This document shows, piece after piece, positions 49,729 to 58,000 of a DNA stretch of 64,000 nt (position 1 is the first letter of the stretch; each line of letters starts with the position of its first letter). Made by a program: the position numbers and the translations under genes. The stretch comes from Rubinisphaera margarita (GTDB taxonomy: Bacteria; Planctomycetota; Planctomycetia; Planctomycetales; Planctomycetaceae), in the NCBI RefSeq assembly GCF_022267515.1, contig NZ_JAKFGB010000014.1, forward strand, positions 806,001 to 870,000, in the 5' to 3' direction. The notes below the pieces were generated by a model. That model was not told where the DNA came from and ran no database searches. It saw nothing but the letters and a program-made list of their open reading frames with translations.

Positions 49729-50772
49729 CTAGTATTCGCCGACCGGCTGACGGTCGTCACGCAGGGCGAGTCGTTTCAGGGTGACCAGATCGACGTTGTC
49801 GCTGATAAAGGCCACGTGCCCATCGAGCAGAACGACCTGCACTCCGCCCTTGTGTCCCGACATCAGCGGATTATTGGCTCCGTGATTCTCTGCGACACCG
49901 GGCAGGGGATACGTTTTGTTGTTCGGTGCGTAGCGAATTGTTGTCAGGTTGAATTCACGACGCCGGTTTGCATCGTGATGCGTTCCCATCATCCAGCCGT
50001 GTGGAAAGCTTCCGTCCACAGAACGCGGAGTTCCGGTGGAGTCGAACGCGAAGTCAGAGCATTCACCGACGACGATGATATTGGACGTCCCGTCGACTGC
50101 TTCGGCGAAACGTCGGGCCCGTCCGCCGGTCGCGACGGAAGTTTCTCCCGTGGACCCGCCACCGGCCGGTCCAACGAGCATGCCGCCCGTCGATTTGATC
50201 CCGGTGTCAAAGAATCCTGGGCCCGAACCGCCACTGTTGCAGCACTGGTTGTGATTGTTGCCGACAACCTTGGCCTGAATCGCCGAGATCGTCGCATCAT
50301 CTGCGGCCCCGGAAATCCCCACATACGACGCACGCATTGAATTCGCGCACGTGGCCGTGACTCGCTGCGGCAGCGGGGAACTGGGGCAGAGGAAGACCGA
50401 GATCAGAGTTTGTCCGTCGGTGCCAAGATTAGTGCACTGTCCGCTGTAACCCGAGTTGGCGAGGCTGAAGTCGAATTTGTCGTAGAGCGCGCTCTGTTCG
50501 ACATAGGGCAGGAGGGCGGGCATCCACGAGATTCCCCATCCATTGCGGCTGTGATTACCCATCGGCAGCACGCTGTAGGTGTCATGATAGTTATGGAGCG
50601 CCAGTCCGATCTGCTTCAGATTGTTTTTGCAGGAACTGCGTCTGGCCGCCTCGCGGGCCTGTTGGACGGCGGGGAGCAGCAACGCCACCAGAATGGCGAT
50701 GATCGCGATAACAACAAGCAGCTCGATGAGCGTGAACGCCGATCGGCGTCGTGATTGGTTCAGGGGAATCAT
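49729..50772 (-). CDS. DUF1559 protein with prepilin-type N-terminus, module copy 2
   Basis: 347 residues. The N-terminus RRRSAFTLIELLVVIAIIAI is a type IV pilin/type II secretion pseudopilin cleavage-methylation signal. DUF1559 follows: QQAREAARRSSCKNNLKQIG and LALHNYHDTYSVLP, then a Gly/Asn-rich beta region and the end SGHKGGVQVVLLDGHVAFIS. These are very common in planctomycetes and probably assemble into or decorate pseudopilus-like structures. The start ATG is at 50772, 34 bases after the preceding lipoprotein's stop. Confidence 0.95.
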   Translation of the reverse strand: MIPLNQSRRRSAFTLIELLVVIAIIAILVALLLPAVQQAREAARRSSCKNNLKQIGLALHNYHDTYSVLPMGNHSRNGWGISWMPALLPYVEQSALYDKFDFSLANSGYSGQCTNLGTDGQTLISVFLCPSSPLPQRVTATCANSMRASYVGISGAADDATISAIQAKVVGNNHNQCCNSGGSGPGFFDTGIKSTGGMLVGPAGGGSTGETSVATGGRARRFAEAVDGTSNIIVVGECSDFAFDSTGTPRSVDGSFPHGWMMGTHHDANRRREFNLTTIRYAPNNKTYPLPGVAENHGANNPLMSGHKGGVQVVLLDGHVAFISDNVDLVTLKRLALRDDRQPVGEY

Positions 50773-50806
50773 GTCGAGTTCCTTCCGAAAAGAAATGAAT
50801 AAATCG

Positions 50807-51217
50807 CTACTCCGCGAGATTGAAATCGATGGGGGCGTCCTGTCCTGCGACGACTTCTGCTTTCAGACCGGACGTTTCCGCATTGTTATAAACAGCTGGA
50901 ATCTCCGACTTGATCGCTTCGAGATCTTCCGTCGAATTGCTTTCGGGAATGGTCTGCTTGGAGATGGAGACCCGATGCTCGCCGGGGACAGCTCCGTCGC
51001 CCGTTTCGAAGGTCGTCAGGGTGTAAATCCCCTCGGCATCAGTTCTGCCAGTCGCCGGACGACCGCTGTCCGGATAAAACGTGACACTGGCATCGGCTAC
51101 CGGAGTTCCATCGAGCGTGACCAGGCCGGTCACGGGAACGGTGGAGGGGCGGGAATCACCGCAGCCTGCCGTAAAGAGCAAGGTGGCCAGGCACAGACTG
51201 AACACAGAATATCTCAT
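50807..51217 (-). CDS. Small lipoprotein, pseudopilin-associated, module copy 1
   Basis: 136 residues from ATG 51217 (MRYSVFSLCL). Lipobox TAGC (C19). The mature domain VTGLVTLDGTPVADASVTFY, DAEGIYTLTTFETGDGAVPG, and the DFNLAE end form a transthyretin-like carboxypeptidase regulatory fold. It sits 60 bases downstream of the first DUF1559 gene; layout equals that of the second copy. Probably an outer-surface partner of the pseudopilin. Confidence 0.85.
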   Translation of the reverse strand: MRYSVFSLCLATLLFTAGCGDSRPSTVPVTGLVTLDGTPVADASVTFYPDSGRPATGRTDAEGIYTLTTFETGDGAVPGEHRVSISKQTIPESNSTEDLEAIKSEIPAVYNNAETSGLKAEVVAGQDAPIDFNLAE

Positions 51218-51277
51218 CTTCACTTCTTCAATCAGTTGCAGGTAAAAGAACGTCACTGGGGTGCAAAAAACCGGGTA

Positions 51278-52228
51278 TCAGAATTCGCCGATGCTTTCGC
51301 CGCCCGAGATTGTCGCCAGACTTCGATAAAGGTCATTGTCAATGTTCTCGCCGACGAATCTGACCGAACCATCCACGAGTGTGAACTGGGCTCCGCCTTT
51401 GTGTTCGCTGGCGAAACTGTAGTTGCGGGGCCAGTCTCCGATTCCATATTTGTTGGGCGGATAGTAATAGTTCAGCGGAACACCGGCTGTTGCGGTCGTC
51501 GCGTTCGGGTTCCACCACCAGGTGTGATTGCTGCCACCCGGGAGTGCTTCGCCAATCGCCAGCGTATTGCTGGTCCCGTCGGTCACATCCTTCATGAGTG
51601 TGACTGGCGAGGCGGAGTGATAGCCCGTGCGACGACCGATTAAGCCGTTGGGACCATCCAGTCCGTTGGGCTGATTCGGGTTGCGGCGACAGGTCACACA
51701 GACTACGCCAGTGTGATCGCCCCAGTTCCAGTTGCTTCCTGCGACGGCTTTGTAGTTATTCACGCCGTACGACGTCCCGGCGGACGGAGCATTGGCGCGG
51801 TTGGGGAGCAGGCCATTCTGCTTGAGCGGATCCGACGGACAGAGATAGGTCGCGATCGCAGTCTGTGCGGCGGCGTTATTGCCGGCGTCGGCCAGGTCGA
51901 CATCGAAATTGATCGTGTCATACAGCGGTCCCTGTTCCATGAAGGGCAGCACGTAGGCCATCCACGAGAATCCCTCCTGGGTCCCTTCATTGAAGTTATG
52001 GTTCACCGTCCAGTTGATCGGGAACATGCTGTGCGTGTCGTGGTAGTTATGAAGAGCCAGTCCGAGTTGTTTCAGATTGTTCTTGCAACTACTGCGACGA
52101 GCCGCTTCCCGGGCCTGCTGGACGGCCGGGAGAAGCAGGGCGACCAGAATCGCAATAATCGCGATCACGACGAGAAGTTCGATAAGTGTAAACGCAGAAC
52201 GACGGGGCAAAGCAGGACCATGTCTCAT
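51278..52228 (-). CDS. DUF1559 protein with prepilin-type N-terminus, module copy 1
   Basis: 316 residues from ATG 52228 (MRHGPALPRRSAFTLIELL). The N-terminal methylation signal and the QQAREAARRSSCKNNLKQLG block are nearly identical to those at 50772, so the two genes arose by duplication or are under tight constraint. The middle diverges. C-terminal HKGGAQFTLVDGSVRFV is family-typical. First gene of the four-gene module, with a long upstream region that carries a candidate structured RNA. Confidence 0.95.
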   Translation of the reverse strand: MRHGPALPRRSAFTLIELLVVIAIIAILVALLLPAVQQAREAARRSSCKNNLKQLGLALHNYHDTHSMFPINWTVNHNFNEGTQEGFSWMAYVLPFMEQGPLYDTINFDVDLADAGNNAAAQTAIATYLCPSDPLKQNGLLPNRANAPSAGTSYGVNNYKAVAGSNWNWGDHTGVVCVTCRRNPNQPNGLDGPNGLIGRRTGYHSASPVTLMKDVTDGTSNTLAIGEALPGGSNHTWWWNPNATTATAGVPLNYYYPPNKYGIGDWPRNYSFASEHKGGAQFTLVDGSVRFVGENIDNDLYRSLATISGGESIGEF

Positions 52229-52369
52229 GGAAATTTCCTCTGCTGTGAAAGGACAATTTCGATGAATCAAGGCAAAAGGGAAGCGCTCCGATCCAATTCC
52301 CGGATCAGGTGGTATGAGCGACGCACTGAAGTGCGGCTATGGGAGTGGCGGAGAATCTCTTTCGACTTA

Positions 52370-52463
52370 AAACATCTAAAACCATGATGTTTCAGGAAGG
52401 AGCCCCGCGAACGGGTGCCATCCGGTCCTCACGGGTGGGAGTCCACTGCCGTGTGGTAGAAAC
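52370..52463 (-). ncRNA. Candidate structured leader RNA with competing helices
   Basis: On the leftward transcript, TGTTTC pairs with GAAACA (52459-52464 with 52388-52393) and encloses three hairpins: CCAC/GTGG (52443-52456), CCACCCG/CGGATGG (52418-52438) and CCCG-TTCG-CGGG (52404-52415). The 3' strand of the closing helix can instead pair with GATGTTT (52370-52376) to form a 7-bp hairpin with AAACATC (52386-52392). The two states exclude each other, as in riboswitch expression platforms. It begins about 235 and ends about 142 bases upstream of the DUF1559 start. Does not match any riboswitch consensus I know. Confidence 0.5.
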
Positions 52464-52602
52464 AACAACGTAAAATCAAAGGAAGAAAATGACCGAAGCC
52501 AGATTGATTAAAGTGCTGTTGTGATTCGTGGCGAGCGGCCGCCCACAGCTGTTAAAAGATCAGCAATGTGTTGTGGGACCCCACGCCTTGATCCCTTGAA
52601 AA

Positions 52603-52627
52603 TGACATAACTCCCTATTTATGTCAA
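52603..52627 (-). promoter_or_regulatory. Inverted repeat overlapping a possible promoter
   Basis: TGACATAA, 8 bases, TTATGTCA is a perfect 8-base inverted repeat. On the leftward strand the outer arm contains TTGACA, a consensus -35, with only a weak CATTTT at -10 distance. It could be an operator-promoter for the DUF1559 module, or a weak hairpin ending the upstream gene. Confidence 0.4.
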
Positions 52628-52657
52628 CTGCTGCTTATGCGTTTTCAGCGGAATTCG

Positions 52658-55423
52658 TCAGTTCTCCGCAGTCCCGGTTTCAGAGGCTGGCTCCGTGGTC
52701 TCGGCTTCAGGTGCCTGATCCGTGATCGCGTTCTCCAGAATCCTGATGACCTGATCCTCCTTGAGGATTTCGTTGAGCGAGCGGTTCCCGTTCTTCTGTT
52801 CGGCTCGCAGCCACAGATCTTTGGACTGCAGGGTGTCAAAGTCGGGAATCAGGTAGCGGGTCTTCCGCGACTGGCCACTGACCAGGCCGGTCATATTGCG
52901 GGTGAGACGACGTCGGCCGCGGATGAGCAGATTGCAGCGGAAGTCGATGACTTCTGCCGGACTGGTCTCGTTGGTGACGATCTGCTCAACCATCACGCCG
53001 CCATCCGGCAGTCGAGTCAACTGGATGTCCATGTGCACGTCGCCGGTGCCGACCTGATAGTCCCGATAGACGCGGAAGGGGAAGCTGAGACCAGATCCGC
53101 CAAGATCGAACTCGAAGGCGAGCATCTGTTCGCCAATCGCCGCCTGGGAGGGAAGTTTGATCGTGAGCGGAATCTCGATCTGTTCTTCGCGACCGGCGCC
53201 GACCGTTACCTTTTGCGGCTGGATGTCCCAGCCATAACTCGAAATGACTGACATCGTCCCCTGAACATTCCAGGGAAACGTGTTCGTCAGTTTCAGGGTA
53301 TCTTCGTGTTCGGCCGAAGAGCTGGCAATCTGCCCCTTATCGAACGACGCGTTCATCCGCCAGCGGGCGAGTTCGAGAGAGCAGCCTGTCAGGATGGTCG
53401 GCACCGAGGTCACTTTGATCGTCTGCCTGCCGTGCTGCGGCGAACCGTGCATGCGGATCTGGTCGCCCCAGACATCGTTCCTGACAACGTCGTCGCCGAG
53501 ATAGATTTCTTCTTCGACCGGCTCGTCATTCCAGACCACGATTGCCGCATCGTCCTTGCGGAGAAAGACATGGTTGGTACTGCGGTTCGGCATCTGAAAA
53601 GAGCCGACATACTGGCTATGGTTCAACGCCAGAGAGACCGTTCGCCAGGGGAGAAAGAGATCGGTCGGAGAGCCATCCGGATTGAGCAGACCATATTCCG
53701 GATCGAACACTTCATGAGCAAAGATGACATCGGCTCCGGTCCGTTTGGCATCGATCATGCGGCGGACAAGATTGTTGGCCCGATCATTCGGGTCACTGTC
53801 CTCGGTCCGACGATCAGCTTTGACCACGACCCAGGCTTCATAGCCTTTGTCCTGAATGTCACGGACGTTGTTCGTCATCGCCTCGAAACTCTGATCTTCG
53901 TCAAAGGTCAGCGTCAGAAAATTTCGGCTGATGGCGGTGTTGCTCGGCACGGCCGAGTCAACATTCCAGCGGACCCCGAGCTGGCGAATCTGTCCAATCC
54001 GCTGGAGCTCTTTGCGGATCGTTTCGACGGTTGCAATGAAATTGGGCATGCCGACAAAGCTCGAATCCCGATCGTCGCCAAGTTGCCAGCGGGTAACGGT
54101 TGGGGAATAGGTCGCCATGACCTGATTGGCAGCTTCCCTCCAGACGATGGGCGGCGCGGTGAACAGTTCGCTGATCCCGGTCCAGTCCTCGGCGAATTTG
54201 GCGCGGATGTCTGACGGAGGATCGACCAGCATTCCGATGGGAACAATGGACTGGTTGCGCAGTCCCGTCAGCAGGTGGCCCCGTTCGCTGGCCAGCTGCG
54301 GAGAACCATCACTCCAGACGGGAGTCTTCACCCAGTTGATTCCGGACTCCCGTGTGATCGCCAGCATGTCTTCGGGCCCGATGCGATGCGGTGCACCAGA
54401 GAGGTTCCAGCCGAACTCGCCCGAGGTTGGCGAGGCTCCACGCAGGTTGAGTACCGCAAACGACGTGTATCGGCTGACGATCTCTTCTCCATTCCGTAAC
54501 AGCATCGCTCGAACGCGATAATAACCCGGCGGATAAACGGGAAGTTCCCAGAGCGTTCGACCTCGCTTCTCATCCGTTTGGCCGGAAAGTTGGCCTTCGA
54601 TCTTTGTGCTCGTCCGATCGATAATGGTGCCGTAGACGTCTTCCGATTGAAGTCTGAGTTCGTAGTCAAACTGCTGATCGGCGTGCTTTTCATCCAACCC
54701 GGTGGCGTACGACTCGATCGTGATCTCCGCCCGGGCCTGACGAAAATGTGTTTCGAAGTTGCTTGCCAGGTTGAGCCGTGGGAGTTTGCCGATGCGGATC
54801 TCGTCGAACCAGGCTGACCCGGAGATGTCATTCTGGCTGCTCGGAACCAGGTGACAGCCGATGACGACAAAGCAGACACTCTCGGCCGGCATGATAGGAT
54901 CGAGCCTGAGTGACTGCCATTCTCCGTGGCTTCCCGACACCGGGGAGGACAGGACGCGGTGAATTCGCTGCTTGCGATGATTGAGAAACGAGAACGACAC
55001 GATGGCCGCACTGTGCCTCAAGCCCTGCGTGCGAATCGAAGCGCTCATCAGGTAGGAGTGCTCCGCATCAACAGGTAACGGCGGCGAATAGTAGGCGGCA
55101 CTGCTGCCGTTGGCGTCGATCCGCAAACTTCGACTGCCAGAATTGGCTCTGGCATAGTCGATCTCGGCATTCACGTAGCCACGGAATGCGGTTCCTTTGC
55201 GGCGAATCCAGTCGTCCGGTTGCCGATCGAAATCCCGGTCTTCTTCCCGCTCAAACGAGAAATTGGCGATCGGGATCGCGCCGTTCATTCGCTGGCTCGA
55301 CGCGGGCGTCTTCTCGTCCACGGACGCTGCAAATCCGTTCTCACAGACGATGAGCGGCAGGAGCGCCAGACAGCAGGTCTGGAGCAGCAGCCAACAGATC
55401 GTTTGTGGGGAAGGAAGCTTCAT
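52658..55423 (-). CDS. Large secreted protein, glycosidase-like, second copy
   Basis: 921 residues with a signal peptide (about 1-32). Order: beta-sandwich binding domain (about 50-195: SFEREEDRDFDRQPDDW, SRSLRIDANGSSAAYYSPPL), a linking beta domain, then a TIM-barrel-like part (about 345-620) with ESGINWVKTPVW and VTRWQLGDDRDSSF. In clan-A glycosidases the equivalent segment would read W-x-x-G-N-E with a catalytic Glu; here it is GDD, so catalysis is doubtful. C-terminal beta domains follow, and a Glu/Thr tail. Similar in plan to 13867-16665. Confidence 0.7.
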   Translation of the reverse strand: MKLPSPQTICWLLLQTCCLALLPLIVCENGFAASVDEKTPASSQRMNGAIPIANFSFEREEDRDFDRQPDDWIRRKGTAFRGYVNAEIDYARANSGSRSLRIDANGSSAAYYSPPLPVDAEHSYLMSASIRTQGLRHSAAIVSFSFLNHRKQRIHRVLSSPVSGSHGEWQSLRLDPIMPAESVCFVVIGCHLVPSSQNDISGSAWFDEIRIGKLPRLNLASNFETHFRQARAEITIESYATGLDEKHADQQFDYELRLQSEDVYGTIIDRTSTKIEGQLSGQTDEKRGRTLWELPVYPPGYYRVRAMLLRNGEEIVSRYTSFAVLNLRGASPTSGEFGWNLSGAPHRIGPEDMLAITRESGINWVKTPVWSDGSPQLASERGHLLTGLRNQSIVPIGMLVDPPSDIRAKFAEDWTGISELFTAPPIVWREAANQVMATYSPTVTRWQLGDDRDSSFVGMPNFIATVETIRKELQRIGQIRQLGVRWNVDSAVPSNTAISRNFLTLTFDEDQSFEAMTNNVRDIQDKGYEAWVVVKADRRTEDSDPNDRANNLVRRMIDAKRTGADVIFAHEVFDPEYGLLNPDGSPTDLFLPWRTVSLALNHSQYVGSFQMPNRSTNHVFLRKDDAAIVVWNDEPVEEEIYLGDDVVRNDVWGDQIRMHGSPQHGRQTIKVTSVPTILTGCSLELARWRMNASFDKGQIASSSAEHEDTLKLTNTFPWNVQGTMSVISSYGWDIQPQKVTVGAGREEQIEIPLTIKLPSQAAIGEQMLAFEFDLGGSGLSFPFRVYRDYQVGTGDVHMDIQLTRLPDGGVMVEQIVTNETSPAEVIDFRCNLLIRGRRRLTRNMTGLVSGQSRKTRYLIPDFDTLQSKDLWLRAEQKNGNRSLNEILKEDQVIRILENAITDQAPEAETTEPASETGTAEN

Positions 55424-55674
55424 CGTAACACTCTGGCCAGCCGGGGATTGAGCGTGGAGACCCGAACCGGCGTGGCGGTTTCCTTAAGAAGTGACTGTTT
55501 TCCTGATCTTCTCCTCTATAAAATCGTCGCATTCCGTGAGTCAGAATGGCCGAAGTCGAATCGAACCGGCTGTAACGATTGTGCCGATGTCGGGTTTTGT
55601 CGTGATCGATCCCTGTGATTCGTCAATGCGTCCGCGTCGAGTCCCGAACCTCCAGAATTCTCCGAAAACAGTTC

Positions 55675-56463
55675 ATGTCGACCCGATTTTCCGTCAGCAC
55701 CAGCTCTCTCGAAATGCCCCTGCGGCAGGCGATCCGTACTGCTGCCGAGATGAAGTTTTCGAGCATTCGCTGCGATGTCCGCACTGAGTTGAAGCCTCGA
55801 GAACTGACCCAGACCGGGCGACGAGAGTTTCTGCATCTGCTGAAGGAGTTCGATCTTCAGCTGGCCGCCCTGAATTTCACTGTGCGCCGGCCGTTCTATG
55901 AACAGGAGGAACTGGATGCCCGTGTGGCGGCGACACGGGAAGCACTCGAACTGGCCGGCCAGCTGAAAGTGCGGCATCTCTGCCTGCGAATCGGTGATAT
56001 TCCCGAGCAGGACAGCCCGAACTTCGGCATCTTGCAACAGGCGATCGAGGATCTCACGCGGCATGGGAATCACGTTGGAGCCGTGCTCACGGTGATCCCG
56101 GTCGGACGCACGCTGGATGGGCTGCAGCAGTTTTTGTCGACGATCCGCTCCGGCCCCATTGCCGTGGACTTCGATCCGTCCCGGTTTCTGCTTGGCGGAC
56201 AGGATCCCGTTCAGGCGTTGCGGAATCTGCATCAGTATGTGGAACAGTTTACGGCTCGGGACGCGACTCGCGACTTCGCCGGCGGCGGAGAAGAAGTTCC
56301 GCTGGGCCGGGGGGAAGTTGTCTGGGATCAAACGCTCGCCACGCTTTCGGAAGTCGGCTATCGCGGCCCGATCCACGTCCAGCGGACGACCGGCTCCAAT
56401 CGCCTGAAGGATTTGGCAAACGCCGTCGCTTACCTGACTCGCGTCAGTGGAGAAATCTGGTAG
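55675..56463 (+). CDS. TIM-barrel sugar isomerase/epimerase-like protein
   Basis: 262 residues from ATG 55675 (MSTRFSVSTSSLEMPLR). The pattern resembles the xylose isomerase-like/AP endonuclease 2 superfamily: MKFSSIRCDVRTELKPR, LAALNFTVRRPFY, LKVRHLCLRIGD, PIAVDFDPSRFLLGG and GYRGPIHVQRT. Metal ligands typical of the active members (E, D, H, E) are only partly evident. The start is chosen over an upstream ATG 20 codons earlier because of motif position. Divergent from the large secreted protein gene. Confidence 0.78.
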   Translation: MSTRFSVSTSSLEMPLRQAIRTAAEMKFSSIRCDVRTELKPRELTQTGRREFLHLLKEFDLQLAALNFTVRRPFYEQEELDARVAATREALELAGQLKVRHLCLRIGDIPEQDSPNFGILQQAIEDLTRHGNHVGAVLTVIPVGRTLDGLQQFLSTIRSGPIAVDFDPSRFLLGGQDPVQALRNLHQYVEQFTARDATRDFAGGGEEVPLGRGEVVWDQTLATLSEVGYRGPIHVQRTTGSNRLKDLANAVAYLTRVSGEIW

Positions 56464-56639
56464 CACGTGGCCCCGGCTGAGCATCGTTGTGGAATTGCAG
56501 TTTCTGCAATTCCATTCTGGCGTTGACGATTTTCGTGCCATCGTCAAACCTTCGCACCCCCTCCTTTCCTCCTCAGCGAAGTGCCTGTTCCCGCACGTGC
56601 TCTCATTTTCGTCGTCATCCAGCCCTCTGTGTGCCGCCC

Positions 56640-57887
56640 ATGAGAAGTCGTATTCCTCTCCTTGCGCTGACCGTATTGATCTCGGTTCCGTTTTTCCACG
56701 GCTGCCAGCAGTTCGATGAAAGCGGCGAAACGATGAGTCTGGCGCCGTCCCGCGATCGCAAGTCGAAATCGTACGACATTGTGCGGGTTTTCTACGGGAC
56801 CAATCGAACAGCTACCGGCGATTCCCGCTGGAATCGGTACTACGGAAATGAACCGGGCGAACTGGAGTACGGCGTTTGCGAAGTCAGCATTCCGCGATCG
56901 CACCGGTACGGCGAGATTGAACGTCCCAGCATCTGGCGACTTGAATTCGAGGAATCCGCCGATAAGCACATCCTGCTTCAGAATATCGAACCCCGGTCCG
57001 AGGCCGACTTCGTCACCGAACTTCAGCACGACGTCGGGCGTTCCCCACTTCGCGAAGCCTTTGTCTTCATTCACGGCTACAACGTGACTTTCGCCCAGGC
57101 GAGTTATCGGGCCGCTCAGATGGCGCACGACCTGCGATTCTCCGGGCCGCCCATTCTCTACAGCTGGCCCTCGCGTGGAGAGCTCTCGGGCTACGTAGCC
57201 GATCTGAGCGCCGCCGACGGTTCAACACAGCACCTGAAGACATTCCTGGAAAGGGTGGCCCGCGATTCCGGAGCGGACCGCATTCATCTGATCGCCCACA
57301 GCATGGGCAATCGGGTGACGACCGAGGTTCTCAGTAAACTGGCCGATGAAGGGGCCTGGAACCGCATTCCGCGCTTCAACCAGATCATCCTTGCCGCTCC
57401 TGATGTCGATGCCAGCACCTTCAAGCAGGAGATCGCTCCCCGGATCGTTCAGGGCGGAGAGCGGGTCACGATTTACGCCTCGGCTCATGATCGAGCATTG
57501 CAGGCTTCGCGACTTGTTCATCGCAGCTGTCGCCTGGGGCAGGGGGGTGAGAATCTCACAACCTTCCCCGAGTTGAGCATGATTGAAATGGTCGATGCCA
57601 CCGGAGTGGACTTCTCGTTCTTTGAACTGGGACACGCCGAGTATGGAGACGCCCTTCTGTCTGACGTGAAGCTGGCTCTTCGCGGCTATCAGGCCGAGCA
57701 ACGGGGCCTCGAACCTCTTCCAGTCGGAGCCGCGTGGCGCGTGCCGCCGGCCAATCGCCGCCCCAAGCCTGAGTCGGAACCGGGTATCGTTGTCGTAGCG
57801 AAAATGGAGACCCCGGCCGAGGAGCCGGAGGTTGTCACGCCGACAGGCTTCTGGAGCTATCTGAAAAGCCTCTGGCCGTTCCAGTAG
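56640..57887 (+). CDS. DUF900-type alpha/beta-hydrolase lipoprotein
   Basis: 415 residues from ATG 56640. Signal peptide with lipobox FHGC (C22). The hydrolase core has the DUF900 opening VFYGTNRTATG (about 50-60), oxyanion-region FVFIHGYNVTFAQASYRAAQ, LYSWPSRGEL, the nucleophile elbow AHSMGN and an aspartate in APDVDAS; the final histidine candidate is in FSFFELGHAEYGD. A Pro-rich tail ends the protein. Probably an outer-surface or periplasmic esterase. Confidence 0.9.
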   Translation: MRSRIPLLALTVLISVPFFHGCQQFDESGETMSLAPSRDRKSKSYDIVRVFYGTNRTATGDSRWNRYYGNEPGELEYGVCEVSIPRSHRYGEIERPSIWRLEFEESADKHILLQNIEPRSEADFVTELQHDVGRSPLREAFVFIHGYNVTFAQASYRAAQMAHDLRFSGPPILYSWPSRGELSGYVADLSAADGSTQHLKTFLERVARDSGADRIHLIAHSMGNRVTTEVLSKLADEGAWNRIPRFNQIILAAPDVDASTFKQEIAPRIVQGGERVTIYASAHDRALQASRLVHRSCRLGQGGENLTTFPELSMIEMVDATGVDFSFFELGHAEYGDALLSDVKLALRGYQAEQRGLEPLPVGAAWRVPPANRRPKPESEPGIVVVAKMETPAEEPEVVTPTGFWSYLKSLWPFQ

Positions 57888-58000
57888 GGGCTGAGGTGCG
57901 GACGCGTACTGGGTACCGCCCGCAGAATGCGGTCTCTGTTTGCTGAGCTGCGGAATTCTCCTGGAGCCATACCACTACTGGAGTGGGGTCGGGCGATGGG

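Noticed and set aside
52389..52464. tRNA gene
   Set aside because: The 76-base cloverleaf-like fold has a 6-bp closing helix and three arms, but no T-loop consensus on either strand and no anticodon-arm geometry.
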